A DNA stretch of 6,689 nucleotides from Alphaproteobacteria bacterium (lineage in GTDB: Bacteria; Pseudomonadota; Alphaproteobacteria; Rickettsiales; Rickettsiaceae). Positions 5,814 to 6,689 of this stretch are shown here, piece by piece. The position numbers were made by a program, and so were the translations under genes. Location of the stretch: contig JAUIKA010000059.1 of NCBI GenBank assembly GCA_030430995.1, positions 1 through 6,689 of the forward strand. Direction: 5' to 3'. Below the pieces are notes generated by a model. The model saw nothing but the letters and a program-made list of their open reading frames with translations, did not search any database and had not been told where the DNA came from. Each line of letters begins with the position of its first letter. Positions within the stretch are counted from its first letter, which is position 1.

Positions 5814-6685
5814 ATATAATTCTTCATAGATTGATCTATATTGTCATCTTCTATCCATTCATTTCTATATTGTACATATAAGTACAAAGATACTGGCTTC
5901 CCTAATTCTTCAGACAACACTTCCCTTACATTTTTTCCAATTGCCTTAATTCTACTACATCCTTTTCCAATTACAATAGGTTTATGGCTTTTTTTGGCAA
6001 CGATTATTTTTTGATGTATTACTGCCTTTTTTTCATCTTCCACCCATTTTTCTGTGATGACTTTAAGATAGTATGGAAGTTCATCTTGCAATGAAAGGAA
6101 TAGATATTTTCTTGTTATTTCTTCTGCTAAGAATTTTCTTGGTATTGTTGTTGTAAGGCTTTCATCTTGATAGTACCAATCCGAATATTGTGAGTTTTTT
6201 ATTATATATTTTAACATCTCTTCGGTTCCTTTTCCTGATAATGCAGAAATAGGGAAATATGGTATATCCTTCGGCATTGAGGCAATTCTTTTTTCAAGCC
6301 TATTCTTATTTAAAATATCTATTTTATTTATAGCTATAATGATCTGAGCTTTATTTTGTATTTTTTTTAGCGCCCTCTCTAAGAATTCGCTATTTTCTTT
6401 TGTTGCATCTAGCATTAATATAATAAAATCTGCAACAGCAATGGAGCTCCAGGCAGAGCGAACCATAAATTTACCCAAGTTGTTTGTAGCGTCAAATATT
6501 CCTGGTGTGTCTAAGAATACTAATTGAGCTTTATCTATATTGACTATTCCATTTATTATGTTCCTTGTAGTCTGTACTTTTGGTGTTGTAATACATATAT
6601 CATGCCCTATCACTTTGTTTAAAAATGTAGATTTTCCTACATTAGATTTTCCTATAATAGTTATTGTTGCTGTTTTTGTTTCCAT
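5807..6685 (-). CDS. era: GTPase Era, 16S rRNA / 30S subunit maturation factor
   Basis: Era is an essential GTPase that binds the 3' end of 16S rRNA through a KH domain and assists 30S assembly, linking ribosome maturation to cell cycle progression. At 292 residues it is typical in length (E. coli 301). The GTPase domain has G1 GKSNVGKST (12-20), G2 around TTRN (39-42), G3 DTPG (59-62), G4 NKID (120-123) and G5 SALSGKG (147-153). The linker IPRKFLAEEITRKYLF (181-196) and DELPYYLKV (201-209) are standard Era features. The KH domain holds IVIGKGCSRIKAIG (237-250). There the second Gly of the GxxG loop is Cys243 (codon TGT), a departure from the usual pattern. METKTATITIIG aligns with the family N-terminus, so the ATG four bases from the window edge is a credible start, although upstream sequence is not visible. 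rnc, the frequent upstream partner, could lie just outside. Confidence 0.97.
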   Translation of the reverse strand: METKTATITIIGKSNVGKSTFLNKVIGHDICITTPKVQTTRNIINGIVNIDKAQLVFLDTPGIFDATNNLGKFMVRSAWSSIAVADFIILMLDATKENSEFLERALKKIQNKAQIIIAINKIDILNKNRLEKRIASMPKDIPYFPISALSGKGTEEMLKYIIKNSQYSDWYYQDESLTTTIPRKFLAEEITRKYLFLSLQDELPYYLKVITEKWVEDEKKAVIHQKIIVAKKSHKPIVIGKGCSRIKAIGKNVREVLSEELGKPVSLYLYVQYRNEWIEDDNIDQSMKNYIC

Positions 6686-6689
6686 CTTT

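Overview
The window is AT-rich and compact. It carries six bacterial housekeeping genes on the minus strand, plus the end of a mobile-element-type gene and a small hypothetical ORF on the plus strand. The AT bias, the weak or absent Shine-Dalgarno sequences, the ProP-type transporter, the Rpn/PD-(D/E)XK 'transposase' and the protein sequence style all suggest an alphaproteobacterium of the order Rickettsiales, i.e. an obligate intracellular lineage. This is inferred from protein character; no rRNA is present and genus cannot be assigned.

Layout. Positions 1-803 (+) hold the C-terminal part of an Rpn-family nuclease, cut by the window edge. The usual catalytic Glu of its E-x-Q motif is Gly. 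Positions 804-1049 have no confident gene, but an ORF at 850-1131 (+) encodes a single-pass membrane-like peptide whose tail runs antisense into murA. From 1050 to the right edge everything is on the minus strand. Read in the direction of transcription the order is era (6685-5807), a ProP/MHS-type MFS transporter (5813-4539), rnhA (4558-4133), mlaD (4125-3682), a 154-bp non-coding gap, ftsA (3527-2319) and murA (2312-1050).

The first four genes overlap or nearly abut (7-nt overlap, 20-nt overlap, 7-nt gap), so they look like one transcription unit. ftsA and murA (6-nt gap) look like a second unit, driven from the AT-rich gap. That gap contains a plausible sigma70-type promoter and a perfect 16-bp palindrome overlapping its -10 element. 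The first unit joins 30S ribosome maturation (Era), transport, RNA/DNA hybrid removal (RNase HI) and outer-membrane lipid trafficking (MlaD). The second joins the divisome membrane anchor FtsA with MurA, the first committed enzyme of peptidoglycan precursor synthesis. This implies the organism keeps at least part of a peptidoglycan-based division machinery.

I found no RNA gene, CRISPR array, intact insertion sequence or novel multi-gene system. The most notable points are the apparently disabled Rpn protein, the palindrome at the ftsA promoter, non-canonical residues in the FtsA nucleotide-binding loop and the Era KH loop, and the membrane ORF overlapping murA.
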